Assembly (NCBI GenBank): GCA_913057245.1
Contig: CAJXNH010000018.1
Span: 1-64,000 of the forward strand
Length of the DNA stretch: 64,000 bases
From: an uncultured Phaeodactylibacter sp.
GTDB lineage: Bacteria > Bacteroidota > Bacteroidia > Chitinophagales > Saprospiraceae
Direction: 5' to 3'
Part shown: piece by piece, positions 52,601 to 62,491 of the stretch
How positions within the stretch are numbered: the first letter of the stretch is position 1
Layout of the letters: every line of letters starts with the position of its first letter
Notes under the pieces: generated by a model
Database searches by the model: none
Told to the model about the DNA's origin: nothing
What the model saw: only the letters and a program-made list of their open reading frames with translations
Made by a program: the position numbers and the translations under genes

Positions 52601-55600
52601 TCGGATCACACCCAAAAGTGCCAGGAACAGTGTCCTGCGCTAATTCGTTGACGACTATAAATGAAGCTTCATTCAGTGTAGCACAGTCTATTTCTCTATT
52701 GACCTTCATGCTGATTTCATCGCCAACCTGCCAGACCAGATCGGAAGGTTCAAAGAGGGCAAATGCTTCGCTCGCTTGTCGGCGGATTTGCCCGCGGATG
52801 ATATTGGATTGAACTACGCCATCGGTGCCACAAGCAGCCACAGCTCTAACTTCATAAATACCGTCCGGATACTTCTGGTTTAAATCCGTGATGTCCCAGG
52901 TGAAAAAGAAACGTGGAGATACCCCCGGTCCAAAGTTCTCCATGTCGTAATTCAGCAGGGAATCCTTATTGACGATATAGCGGGGCTCGAGTTCAGTGAA
53001 CGGTATGATTTCCCAACCCGAGCCATCACCGATACGCCGGTATTCCAGATAGATTTCCTCCAGGTTGGGATTTTTGGAATCATAATCGCCCACTTCCAAC
53101 ACGATCGCCTCCCGGCTGTCTGCCTGGAAAGGATTGCGGCGGGTGATGAGCCAGTCGTTGCCTGGTGAGGCTATACTAATATTGCTGCAAGGAGATTTGA
53201 AGTAGGCACTAACTACCACCGTATCTCTACCATCTGGTGTAAAGGTGTCTCCGTCGGCGCAAAACGGTCGCATTATGATCTCGACATTCTTAACTTCGTA
53301 ACCATTGAAAGGCCGGTTTACGGTCAGGGGGAAAATCAGGGATTGCCCTGCATTGACGAAAGTAAATGCTTGACCGGATGCATCTCCTCCTCCTATCCCT
53401 AAACCATTGATCTTAATTTCTGCGCCATTTTCGTTACTAGCTGCATTATGATAAACGTAGAGATCTCTCTGCTCACCAAATGGGTTCAGATTAGTGAGCT
53501 TCACGTAGAAAGTCGCGGGTACATTTGGATTAAGCTCCCGCTGTTCCAGAAAATCAAATGTGGACTGCGTCACTGGATCGTTTAGAGAAATATCAAACCG
53601 GTCACGTAGTATAGCTCCGGCCTCAGGGGGACAACTAGAACGCCCACCAAGGAGCTGGAAATATGGTGTATGACCAGATATCCGACCAGATATTGAAGTA
53701 ACACTGAACTGGTCGCCGGGGTCATCATCGGTATAAGTATAGGAAACCGTAGATTCGGTTGTTATCTCCTCATAGCGTTCATCGGACCACTCAAAAGCAG
53801 AATTGAAAGTGGCGCCGACTCTACCCTCGCTGTCAGATACCTCTGTAACTAAGCCGAGTCCGGCAGATGCTGAAAATCCTAGAAGAACACCAGCACTGAT
53901 TGAAAAATTCAAGTACCCTTTCTGGGTGAATTTTGAGCCGCGAGACCGCACTGAAGTTGAGGATTTTTCGATAGTAACACCCGCAGAAAACGTTGTATTC
54001 TCGACATTGGTAACAACAGCGCTCGTTGGCGCCTGTGCCACAGCTTCCGGTATTTGTGAAGTAGCGATTTGCAGAGAGTCGAGATAATAATCTACAAGTC
54101 GGGTGGACCGTTCGTACTTCTCAGCGACACCTGTATTAAAAATCAGAGGCTGAAGACCTCGAGTCAACGTAACAGAGTCCTGCGCAAGAAAAGTAACTAC
54201 GGCGGGATCAGTACAGAATAAATCCTTAGCGGCCTTGGCTTTATTTACGCGATCAGCAAAATATGTAAAATGTTGAGAACCCGGTACCCCATTATTACTC
54301 AACACCAGATCACCACCAACTTTTTTCGCAGCTTGCCAAAGTTGAGTGGCATTGAGGACCTCTGTACAAAAATTATGATGAGGCAACGACGTTCTGCCGT
54401 GGTAATCCAGGACCAATTCCCAGTTTTGGGCACGGGTCTCTAGGTCTTTTATTGCTTCAGTTGGTGACTTCTCCACTCCTGCCTCCTGTATCACTAATGA
54501 TCCAGCCCTCACAGAATCAGCTTGCGCTTTCAATTCCTTCGCAATTTGTTTGATTTGCCCGACCGTGTAACTCCAGTCGGTTTTAATTGCGTTGGGCTGA
54601 ATCGATAGCTCCTGGATTTTTTGAAAACTACAACTCTCCTCGCTAAACGAGATCCGCTCGGAAAGCCCATACTGAATGGCCATGCCTAAACCCACCAGTA
54701 CATCTGCATCCTCACCAACAAAGTTAGATGCACTTGAAGTAGATATAGTTTGTTTAGTGGTGAAGGACAGGTTCACCGATGACTCATCCGTTTCGCCGCC
54801 GCCGCCGGCAAGTTGGGCATCAACATAAGCACCTACTCCTCCCACGGTGAAAGCGGTTTCCAAATCAACACTGCCACCAAGTTCGAAGCCGAAAGAATTC
54901 GACAGAGACTTCGTAATGGTTGTCCCTTCCTCTATTGAGCTAAAGCTGCCATCACCCGGAGGGTCCCGCAGGATCATTACGGGCAATTTCACCTGTCCAT
55001 CCTCATCAATATCAACGATAATGTCACTGCCTGGCAGTGGTGAAGAGCCAATTACAACCACCGGAATGGTCCGCTCAGCCAGTAAATCCCCCTGGCCTGA
55101 GAAATACTGTACGTTTATCCCCTTCCGGTACGGGGGGACTAGGTTTGGGGTACCTCCAACAAATTCATGCCGTTTAAAATCACCAGTAGATGGCTGGAAG
55201 GAAAGCGTATCAAGGGAATTTTTGAGTGCAGCGCTATTATTGACAATTAGATAGCCTCCCTGTACATCGCAATCCACGCCCTGATGAAGTTCAGTAACAC
55301 TTAAATTGATATTGTAGGGCATATTGCTATACAGAAAGCGTGGCTGAGAAGGATCGCAGGTAGGGCGCTGTCCGAATTCATTGGCTATGGTAATCGTTGC
55401 GGGTTTGTGGTACACTAGTTCCCGTTCTATCAACGTGTCTGTGTTAAGTTGAACAAAGTTGCCAAGCTGATTAAAGCCCGTGTTTTTCTGATGAAAAGCT
55501 GCCAGCTCAAGGTTGAAAGGCCGATTTTCCAGGTAATCAACAATCAGGTTATTCTCCAGCGTAAGGGGGGCTGCGCTGACTACTCTCGCTACCAATCCAT

Positions 55601-58600
55601 CCAATGGGGGTAAATCTATCGTTACCCGCCCGTTTAGGGCGGTTTGGCGTATCCGTTTAAAGCAACCATCCCGAGTAGAAACTTCGACATCAAAGCGGCC
55701 ATTGCTGGACGCTGCGAATCCGCATATGTTATTAACCGCTACTTTAACCGGGTAAGACAGCTGATCTTCAAAATTTATGATTGTCTGCTGGGGCACAGGA
55801 ACACTAATAATATTACTTGAGGTAGAGACAAAATTATGCAAGACGCGGCTTTCATTCGGCGTGCCCTGATTTCTTACAAAAATGCTATCCGCCACAATCT
55901 CAATACGAGTAAGCCCCTCCAGATAAGGATTAAGAATCAGGGAGTACTGCCCATTCTTATCCGTTTGTCCAGTTTCTACCACCACTATGCTGTCAGACAA
56001 AATATGTCGTGCCCGGACCGTTATGCTGTCTATACTGCAGTTCGTATTGGCATAGTCAATACGGCCGGTGGCTACATAAGCAGTCGTATCAAAGAAGACT
56101 ATGTTAGACCGCAGATTATTCTCTGGAGAAAGATTAAACGTTTGCTTCGGCTTAATAAAACTATGGTTTCTGAACTTTACCCCCAGTTCATAGGATACTG
56201 GTTCTTCACCAATATACATTCCGGGGATAACAAATTGCCCGGAATTATCAGTCTCAGCAACATAGGTATACAACTGCCCTTCTACAATACCGCTGGCAGT
56301 CAGGGATGCACCCGAGACGGGGGCATTGCCCTGTGATGTTCGCACTTCCCCTTCAAGCTGTCCATTTCCTTTGGAGAAGCCCACATCAGATTTTCCAGCA
56401 TCAAGGGTGCCGTTAACTCTTGCCCTAACCGTATAAACGTAAGGTCTTCCAGGCACTCCCTCGCTGTCATTAAGAAAGAACTCATTGGGTTCAAGATTAG
56501 CAATTAGTTCCTCATCACGGTAAACCAAGAATTCAGAAACACCAGCGCCGTTGTACTCCCAACTTATACGAGCTCGATTGGGTAGGGTGCCGCTCGTAGC
56601 AGTAACATTGAATAAACTGGAAGAAGAACCGCTATTCTCCAGTTTACCTATACTTTGGCTTGAGCCATTGGAATAGTAGTATATTCCGTTAATCAGGCGA
56701 TAACTCCTAAGTGAGTAATTGAAAACAGTGTTGGGCAGAGGGTCGTATGGAAAAAAGACGTCTCGGTATGTTCTGGATCCCGCTGATGAGATAAGGAATG
56801 AGTCCTGATTACTACCAATGTTTCTAGTTAATAAGAATCCATCCACATTACCTGCGAAGTCCATTGACCAGTTTAAATCCACCCAAGTGGGGTTACCCGT
56901 AGTTCCACCAAGGCCCTGAGGGTCCGGAGGGCGAGGATAGATAATTTGAACCATAGCGGGCTCCGATTCAAAAGAATTTCCATTTATTTTCTTCACCGCA
57001 ACAGCGTTGTACGTATAAGTAACCCCGGGCTTAGGCGCCTTATCTACCTCTTCAAAGGTTTGAACCTGACCGTTATAATTATAAAAAATGGTATTAACAT
57101 TTTCAGTAGGCTCACCCACAGCACTACGAGTTATTTTAAACTGACTTACGCCAGCTGCGCTGTAATCAAAGGATAGGACTGCTGAGCCAACCGTGGTATT
57201 TGCAACAGCCTGAAGATTATTGGGCGGCAACAAGGAAGGAAATTGTGCCTGCACAGTAGTTGGACGGGATTGATACACCATGTTTTCTCTGCTCAACAAG
57301 GCAACTACACTATACGTTGGGGTAGAGTTTGGAAAACCCTCCGTATCATAGTAGCTCCTCGCATTAAAAGGCACATCAGCTACCGGTATCTCATCTCGAA
57401 AGATACGGAAGCCACTGACCACATTACCATTATAACTCCAATTTAATCTAACCGCATTGGAATCAGCAACCGGGGTAGCGGTTAGTGGTACGGGCCGGGC
57501 AACCTCCGGGAAGGTAACAGTTATACTTTTCGGCTGGGAAATATCCTGCCGCCCATTTGAAATACGAACTGCACGAACTTCATATTGATAGGTCTGATCA
57601 GGTTTTCCCTGTGTATCTACGTAAGCAAGGGAGTCTCCCCGCAAGGTTTGCTTCACGGGCAAGCCATTTCGGCGCACCTCATAGTAAGCAACCTTATCAT
57701 TATTATGACTCCACTGCAGCTTCACGGTATTGTCCCGATAATTCAGATTGGGAATTGCAGATAAACAGCGTACCGGAGGCAAAGTTGGGTAATCCACTCT
57801 ACGTGAACGGGCACCTGCTTCTGCCTCTGAAAGCCGACGGCCCTCTTTCAACAAATAGGGGCTGCTTACGTACGGGTAGGAAGCACCGCTGATGCCTGTA
57901 CTATCCATATAAAATGTACTTTTGTTTGCGGAGATTTCCAGGGCATCTAGCTCTGTAAGACCTCGGGAGACAAAAGCCCCATCGTATTTTCCTTCTGATA
58001 AAGAATACGAAGTAACCACCGCCTGCTCCTCCGGGAATAGGTGCAGTTGAAAGGCAGTCACCAGCGCAAAGCTGTCCTGCCTTGGTAAAGGCGGGACGCT
58101 AGCTACCTCAAAATTGTCTCTGAATAAAACCGTCCGGTTGCCGGTAGTCAGTCCACCTCGCTCCACTGACGCTAACTTGTGGCTTCCACCTTCTCCATCA
58201 ACCAACAACTTCCAGTTGCCGGTACCAACTTTGTCGTGTAGCTGAGCCAACCGGAAATAACCCGAACTATCCGTAAAAGTGCGCAGTAGCAACTGATCCC
58301 CATTGTTTTCATCCACCAAAGCTACCATAATGCTGTTGCGATCATTGGTATAACGACCAGAGAGAACTTGCCCATGCAGATAGGCCGTACCCCGCCGCTG
58401 ACCAGTGGTGTAAACAACCGGAGACAGACTACCTTCAAAATTGGCCTGCAGGCTGTACAGGTGGCGTACTCCAGGTTCCGCAGTATAATCGTAGTAAGAC
58501 CTGGCTGTATTAGGCATGGTATCCAGCAATACGCCATCCCGATAAACGTAAAAGGTAGAAAATATGTAGTCCGGGTACTGCCATTGGAGTCTAACGTGCA

Positions 58601-61196
58601 TAGGGACTTCACAGGAAGCATCAAATTGGGTGGGCGCTTCAAGCGATAAATTGCTTTGACTGGCCACGCTGCTCGTACCTGCTGCCGGGTCACTCAGTTC
58701 GGTAGTGCCCGAAGTATGGCGGAATGCCTTTACTTCTATGTTAACAGCGGCTTGACCTTCTTTTATATTAGGAGTATAGTATGACAGGGACTCAAAGGGT
58801 TTAAGCGTATCGAATGGCTGATTATTAGCGGTAAGTAAAAATCCGTCAAAATTTGCATTATTTTTACTGTATACTCCGTCAATTTCTACCTTTATTGTAC
58901 CTGGAATGGCATTATCAAGGCCCACCATTTGAGGGGCTGAAAGCGTCGGGAAATCAGCAGACTCGGTAACTGAAGGACCAATGAATATGGTATCCGGAGT
59001 AGATAGAAAAGGCTGTACCGAGTAAGTAACCATTCCTGGTACGCCCTTATAATCCCGGAAACTATAATCCATACCTTGCTTTAGTACAGTTTTTATGGGC
59101 TGACCGTTCCTGGAAACCAAAAAACCTGTGACATTATCGAAGTCCTCCGCACTTGACGGCCAACTCCAATTCAATAGCATAGCATTGTTCGGCTGTTCAG
59201 GCGTAAGGGTAAGCACAGATGCTGGCTGAAGGGCAGGAATAATCAAAGGCCCTGCGGAAGAAGGCACCGACTCCAGCAATGAGGGACCTTCATTTGCTTT
59301 TCGGTAGGCTGTTAGCAAATAATCATAGGACCGGCCTGGCTCAGCGTAGTAGTCATAGAAAAAGCGGTCATCCGGTCCCAGGACCGCCAGCAGGCTCATG
59401 TCCCGGTAGAGACGAAAACCGTCAATATTTGATGACTCATGCTGCCACACCATCGTCATTACGGCATCGCTATTAACATCATAATCGACGATACCCTGAA
59501 AGCTAGACGGAGCTGTAACCATTGGCATTGTATCCAGCAGCACACGGCTGCCAGTAACAATAGAGTCTCCTTTAAATCCATAGGCGACGATCCGGTATTG
59601 ATAAATATAACCTCCACTTCCGCTAGTATCCACCATTTGCAGCGGCACAGGTGACTGATCATCCGTGATATCGATCAGCTGCCCTTCCCGGAACAGCTGG
59701 AAATGCAGCGTATCTCTTAGGTTACCGGAAGACTGATAGGACCATCCAAAAAATAAGCTATCCAGACCTGCTACCGTGGTTATGGTATCGACGCTAATGC
59801 TGCCATCAGTTGCTATTGGGTAGTTTTGACGGGCGGTGAAATGCAATGTACGGCTTAAGGGCTCTTCGTTTGCAAGGGTATCGCGCAGTTGCTGCCCATC
59901 AAAATTAAAGCCTGCAACATCAATAGGGCGTACCTCGAAAATAGATCGCCTGCCGAAGAATACGTCCGAAAATTCAAAATATCCGAGGTAATCCGTATAA
60001 ACTGTATCGCGCAGCGTATCCGGCGCCACTGCCGCACTGTAAACAACAGGAATATTGGCTATGCCTACCTGAGTCGGTGTGCGCACAAAGCCACTCACCA
60101 AGCCTACCGGTGACAATTCTATCGTCGCTGTAGCTCGGGCAGCAAGTTGATCCGCTTCATTCAGTACAGATATTTGGTAGCTAGAAGGAATACCAAAAGT
60201 TGGGACCCGGTCTACAAATGTAGTGGCAATGCTGTCCAGGGTAGCAATAAGTTCTCCATCCCTAAGGATAGTTAGCCTCTGCCCAAAGGTGCTTACATCA
60301 GACCAAGCTAAGTTAACCACCCGGTTATTAGGGGAGGATACATTTAAATTTATTGATTTAGTGCTTCCCTCATCACATACCAACTCTGGCAAAACGCGGT
60401 CGAGCTGATCATTGAAAGTCTGGATACAATAATTATAAGTGAAACCATTATTCAGGTTGTTGGGATTGTCCTGCGCAACTTCATCGACGAAACTGTAAAG
60501 CGTATCTCTTTTGATCGTGCCTGGCAAAGCTGCAATTAGCGTGGAGTCTCCGTTGCGCTCCCGAAAAATCAATATATTACTGGATAACTGAGACTTATTG
60601 ACCCAACTCAATTCCACCCGTCCGGGGTGCAAAGTATCCGAAGCAATAAAGTTTTGCGGAAGTTGAAACAACTCAGACCGGCAAGAGGTAGTCAGGCTGG
60701 TGCACGACATCTCACCATTGCCACGAATAAATAAATTGAGCGTATAATCAACAGCACTGTCCGGACCGACAAAATGCCGGTAGCTATCTGTTAACAAACC
60801 ATTAGCATCGTAGATGATATCGGAGTAAATCCGCTCGCCGTTGCCAAGCACCTCCAGGAGAATGCCATCCGGATAAGTCTGGCAACCTTCCTCAAACACC
60901 TTAAAACATTCCTCCTTTATGCTCCATGCCAAAGTAATAAATGCATCAGATGAGTCGATCACCTCGAAGGTGCTCTCCCGGGTCAGGGTAGACAGATCTG
61001 GCTGTATGGCTCCTGGATAGATAGTACCATTGCAAGACTGAGATATGAGGTAAATGGGGCTGCCTATCGCTGCCGTCACCTGCCCTTTGTTTGTAGCAGA
61101 TACCGCCGAAGCAGCATTAATGGCGGTTTGTGACTGGGCGGTAACAGCGATAAATAGCAAGAAAATAATCAGACAGGAGTATAGTTGATTCCACAT
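49680..61196 (-). CDS. 3838-aa fibronectin III-rich T9SS type A cargo protein
   Basis: The largest gene of the window. After a signal peptide (MWNQLYSCLIIFLLFIAVTA), residues about 150-1550 are a chain of fibronectin type III-like domains interspersed with carboxypeptidase-regulatory-like beta sandwiches (near 365, 960, 1590 and 1670, e.g. DNSGQFVIPGMYIGEEP). Residues about 2095-2190 and 2400-2500 are Ser/Thr/Gly-rich with alternating polarity. Two copies of the W-x-x-DP-x-x-Y-x-x-SM domain lie near 3055 and 3390, then one SprB-type repeat (about 3512-3568), an Ig-like segment and one PKD domain (about 3665-3735). The C-terminus (PNPFGQYIDI ... GTYLIRLE) is a type A sorting domain. The first two-thirds look more AT-rich than the 3' end, suggesting a mosaic origin. 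Probably an adhesin; no enzymatic motif was recognised. Confidence 0.87.
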   Translation of the reverse strand: MWNQLYSCLIIFLLFIAVTAQSQTAINAASAVSATNKGQVTAAIGSPIYLISQSCNGTIYPGAIQPDLSTLTRESTFEVIDSSDAFITLAWSIKEECFKVFEEGCQTYPDGILLEVLGNGERIYSDIIYDANGLLTDSYRHFVGPDSAVDYTLNLFIRGNGEMSCTSLTTSCRSELFQLPQNFIASDTLHPGRVELSWVNKSQLSSNILIFRERNGDSTLIAALPGTIKRDTLYSFVDEVAQDNPNNLNNGFTYNYCIQTFNDQLDRVLPELVCDEGSTKSINLNVSSPNNRVVNLAWSDVSTFGQRLTILRDGELIATLDSIATTFVDRVPTFGIPSSYQISVLNEADQLAARATATIELSPVGLVSGFVRTPTQVGIANIPVVYSAAVAPDTLRDTVYTDYLGYFEFSDVFFGRRSIFEVRPIDVAGFNFDGQQLRDTLANEEPLSRTLHFTARQNYPIATDGSISVDTITTVAGLDSLFFGWSYQSSGNLRDTLHFQLFREGQLIDITDDQSPVPLQMVDTSGSGGYIYQYRIVAYGFKGDSIVTGSRVLLDTMPMVTAPSSFQGIVDYDVNSDAVMTMVWQHESSNIDGFRLYRDMSLLAVLGPDDRFFYDYYAEPGRSYDYLLTAYRKANEGPSLLESVPSSAGPLIIPALQPASVLTLTPEQPNNAMLLNWSWPSSAEDFDNVTGFLVSRNGQPIKTVLKQGMDYSFRDYKGVPGMVTYSVQPFLSTPDTIFIGPSVTESADFPTLSAPQMVGLDNAIPGTIKVEIDGVYSKNNANFDGFLLTANNQPFDTLKPFESLSYYTPNIKEGQAAVNIEVKAFRHTSGTTELSDPAAGTSSVASQSNLSLEAPTQFDASCEVPMHVRLQWQYPDYIFSTFYVYRDGVLLDTMPNTARSYYDYTAEPGVRHLYSLQANFEGSLSPVVYTTGQRRGTAYLHGQVLSGRYTNDRNSIMVALVDENNGDQLLLRTFTDSSGYFRLAQLHDKVGTGNWKLLVDGEGGSHKLASVERGGLTTGNRTVLFRDNFEVASVPPLPRQDSFALVTAFQLHLFPEEQAVVTSYSLSEGKYDGAFVSRGLTELDALEISANKSTFYMDSTGISGASYPYVSSPYLLKEGRRLSEAEAGARSRRVDYPTLPPVRCLSAIPNLNYRDNTVKLQWSHNNDKVAYYEVRRNGLPVKQTLRGDSLAYVDTQGKPDQTYQYEVRAVRISNGRQDISQPKSITVTFPEVARPVPLTATPVADSNAVRLNWSYNGNVVSGFRIFRDEIPVADVPFNARSYYDTEGFPNSTPTYSVVALLSRENMVYQSRPTTVQAQFPSLLPPNNLQAVANTTVGSAVLSFDYSAAGVSQFKITRSAVGEPTENVNTIFYNYNGQVQTFEEVDKAPKPGVTYTYNAVAVKKINGNSFESEPAMVQIIYPRPPDPQGLGGTTGNPTWVDLNWSMDFAGNVDGFLLTRNIGSNQDSFLISSAGSRTYRDVFFPYDPLPNTVFNYSLRSYRLINGIYYYSNGSSQSIGKLENSGSSSSLFNVTATSGTLPNRARISWEYNGAGVSEFLVYRDEELIANLEPNEFFLNDSEGVPGRPYVYTVRARVNGTLDAGKSDVGFSKGNGQLEGEVRTSQGNAPVSGASLTASGIVEGQLYTYVAETDNSGQFVIPGMYIGEEPVSYELGVKFRNHSFIKPKQTFNLSPENNLRSNIVFFDTTAYVATGRIDYANTNCSIDSITVRARHILSDSIVVVETGQTDKNGQYSLILNPYLEGLTRIEIVADSIFVRNQGTPNESRVLHNFVSTSSNIISVPVPQQTIINFEDQLSYPVKVAVNNICGFAASSNGRFDVEVSTRDGCFKRIRQTALNGRVTIDLPPLDGLVARVVSAAPLTLENNLIVDYLENRPFNLELAAFHQKNTGFNQLGNFVQLNTDTLIERELVYHKPATITIANEFGQRPTCDPSQPRFLYSNMPYNINLSVTELHQGVDCDVQGGYLIVNNSAALKNSLDTLSFQPSTGDFKRHEFVGGTPNLVPPYRKGINVQYFSGQGDLLAERTIPVVVIGSSPLPGSDIIVDIDEDGQVKLPVMILRDPPGDGSFSSIEEGTTITKSLSNSFGFELGGSVDLETAFTVGGVGAYVDAQLAGGGGETDESSVNLSFTTKQTISTSSASNFVGEDADVLVGLGMAIQYGLSERISFSEESCSFQKIQELSIQPNAIKTDWSYTVGQIKQIAKELKAQADSVRAGSLVIQEAGVEKSPTEAIKDLETRAQNWELVLDYHGRTSLPHHNFCTEVLNATQLWQAAKKVGGDLVLSNNGVPGSQHFTYFADRVNKAKAAKDLFCTDPAVVTFLAQDSVTLTRGLQPLIFNTGVAEKYERSTRLVDYYLDSLQIATSQIPEAVAQAPTSAVVTNVENTTFSAGVTIEKSSTSVRSRGSKFTQKGYLNFSISAGVLLGFSASAGLGLVTEVSDSEGRVGATFNSAFEWSDERYEEITTESTVSYTYTDDDPGDQFSVTSISGRISGHTPYFQLLGGRSSCPPEAGAILRDRFDISLNDPVTQSTFDFLEQRELNPNVPATFYVKLTNLNPFGEQRDLYVYHNAASNENGAEIKINGLGIGGGDASGQAFTFVNAGQSLIFPLTVNRPFNGYEVKNVEIIMRPFCADGDTFTPDGRDTVVVSAYFKSPCSNISIASPGNDWLITRRNPFQADSREAIVLEVGDYDSKNPNLEEIYLEYRRIGDGSGWEIIPFTELEPRYIVNKDSLLNYDMENFGPGVSPRFFFTWDITDLNQKYPDGIYEVRAVAACGTDGVVQSNIIRGQIRRQASEAFALFEPSDLVWQVGDEISMKVNREIDCATLNEASFIVVNELAQDTVPGTFGCDPTENKLVFLPLAPSSLLETLQPFDNQLLTIKVSGLRDEFGNPFPLLRNAQGIVQETLDANGNTIPAIDTFKWDFRVVARDILVQDTFLKTTIYQDSEGILNTVLFNTNQGAGATIGFSIPELVGLPWLQATPPNGIVSTSDGLPVQFNINGSLLPVGDTTVVLSVVSNSNLANAGVDNIRIKVNVLARPPYWEVDPSQYSNSMQVVANYQYTQPPGNAPSRDTMDVLSAWIGNEIRGVARIASTQTGQYAAFMLVYGNPEDIGKPLEFRVWDADPGEEYNAYPVDSIFFDQTTLVGSFSQPEGLLVDRVRDRARYIPVNGESDGGGGLTWLSFNNRETDMSVGEQLRELKSLQNGDIIKTELSSAGYVEGVGWISTNGLDSIKAEEGYILYLGGLDDTIRVTGRDATFGPIVLEQGWNQIGYPLQDTVGINDAFNLFNIRDGDRLQTVPQDPVALNLPPNMIAEYNEGLMKWLFAPGMEVMRPNFAYQILVGEAGPLLYQGATTPLNSEPVSDGMGSNSPLFTPADPTTWLIDPSAYPSSMVITSMLKFGGEISLDEGDRVAAYVNGECRGVAPVSFVSALNAYRAPLFVYGTQAGETVEFLMYDASTDRVHLAAQQLSFQPNGIEGSFVEPFVFEAQSMSATYAQSSTFCAADANGTLGITMVSGLQPPYSYEWNTGAHTASLEGLTAGDYTVTITGANGLSFTDTVALENLEVEIPAPEVEWSADNPVCRGTDVVLYAQAPNQEASVRWETADGSVLQETPALMIEGIQAAYTAYAKTLYRGCESEPLEATVQVYQPDASFTVEPAIEVTTETEVEFSPAEATGAFAWDFGDGQSSSLVSPQHQYSLPGHYQAILSRTDLAGCTGQGLYDLWVDAATQVLELPEGELRLQATPNPFGQYIDIQLHLPYNSQYTLELLSISGQVLERQQQVWQAGEQTVRLLPDLADGTYLIRLESSKGHQLALPVVKQTPRP

Positions 61197-61299
61197 GAGA
61201 ATTCAGTTATTTAGTCATTGACAAAAAGTAGAAGCCGGATTAGACACCGATACAGTCAGCCTCACCCCCCTCTTCTTAAATCAGCTAATGACAATATCG

Positions 61300-62427
61300 T
61301 CACGGTCGCACCTTGATAATAAAGCTCATGGTCAGATAGGGAGGGAGATTCGTAAATGGGGTTGGATTTACACCTCCATAACTATCTGTAGTTCCTTGTA
61401 TATTAAACTTATGAGTATGTTCTCCATCCTCAGTTGTCTTTGGACCGTTAGTTACAAGTTTCCAATTGTCGCCCTGATTGTCATCATCGCCCATAATTGA
61501 AACAAATCCATTACCATCTTCATCTGAACTTTTCGGATAATCCAGTTTATGGGTATGTTTACCTGCAGGATCAGTTTCTATATTAGTGAAATTTATTCCA
61601 TGTGCATGCGCAGCAAGGTTTTCAGACTTAAGGGTAGATGACTTGCTCCCACCAGTCTTTCCTGTGGTGTTGAACTCGGTTTGCTGATTATCAAATCCAA
61701 CTGGAAAGCGTCCTTTTAAATTGGGAATTAAGAACTGCCCGCCATTACTCCCGTAAGTAGTACCAATAACAGCGAACAATTCCGGGTATTGTGCCTGCTG
61801 CAATGGACGACCGTCACAAACAAGCCATCCATCCAAATTGGCATCAACATATGCCGAAGATCCTGCGAAGGGAAGTACTGTACCTACAGGCAAAGATAAG
61901 CCACCAAGAAAGGAACCCGATACAGAACTAGCCATGTCTGCTGTGGCAGCACTTGTTGCACGGTTAGCTGTATTGGAGTGCTGGGCATAAGGTACGCTAA
62001 GCAGGGGCACAGCATCGCCAAAAATATCGTAAGTGCCATCCTTTTCCAGGTCTACCTCTTGTTTGACAAAGTACGACCCGTTTTTCCAGTCTATATTAGT
62101 AAATACAGATCCAGGGCTAGGGGTACCTCCACCAATATTGAAGCCCATGATACCGGCTGTTGTCGTGACAACATCACCATGGATTTCCTGGTATTCGACG
62201 GTTCCGCTTGGGCTGTTTTTCAGAATAGATATACGTACAGCTATATTCTGGCTTGATACCAGGTTGTTACTAGCATCTCTAACTACTGCCTGATAACTTA
62301 TGCTATTTGGCACCTGGCTGTAAAGGATGGAAGGCAAGCCTAGCAACGTCACGGTTAACAACGCAACAGAGAAGGCATGTAACGGACAAAAAGAACAGGT
62401 GCCCCTTGATAGGTTTGGGTTTTTCAT
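61300..62427 (-). CDS. Exported protein with a phage-tail-collar domain
   Basis: A 375-aa protein. The start at 62427 (MKNPNLSRGTCSFCPLHAFS) gives a long signal peptide with hydrophobic VALLTVTLLGLPSILYSQ; upstream in-frame codons overlap the AraC gene. Residues 40-150 are a beta-rich domain starting VPNSISYQAVVRDASNNLV that is common in Bacteroidota exported proteins. A tail-collar-type domain follows (about 205-270): GTVLPFAGSSAYVDANLDGW, then CDGRPLQQAQYPELFAVIGT and FLIPNLKGRFPVGFD. The rest is His/Gly/Thr-rich (AHAHGINF, AGKHTHKLDY, GEHTHKFN) as in tail-fibre tips. The signal peptide and neighbours argue against a phage gene. It precedes the 3838-aa gene by 103 bp; a receptor-binding or assembly role is possible. 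Confidence 0.82.
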   Translation of the reverse strand: MKNPNLSRGTCSFCPLHAFSVALLTVTLLGLPSILYSQVPNSISYQAVVRDASNNLVSSQNIAVRISILKNSPSGTVEYQEIHGDVVTTTAGIMGFNIGGGTPSPGSVFTNIDWKNGSYFVKQEVDLEKDGTYDIFGDAVPLLSVPYAQHSNTANRATSAATADMASSVSGSFLGGLSLPVGTVLPFAGSSAYVDANLDGWLVCDGRPLQQAQYPELFAVIGTTYGSNGGQFLIPNLKGRFPVGFDNQQTEFNTTGKTGGSKSSTLKSENLAAHAHGINFTNIETDPAGKHTHKLDYPKSSDEDGNGFVSIMGDDDNQGDNWKLVTNGPKTTEDGEHTHKFNIQGTTDSYGGVNPTPFTNLPPYLTMSFIIKVRP

Positions 62428-62491
62428 AAGATTGTTTATTTTGATTTGCTTCTCAAAATTAGAAGACATGATTGAATTGAAGCCGCACAAT

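Noticed and set aside
61300-62427. Tail-collar domain read as part of a prophage
   Set aside because: The protein has a signal peptide and a Bacteroidota-type N-terminal domain, and no phage structural, lysis or integrase genes are nearby.
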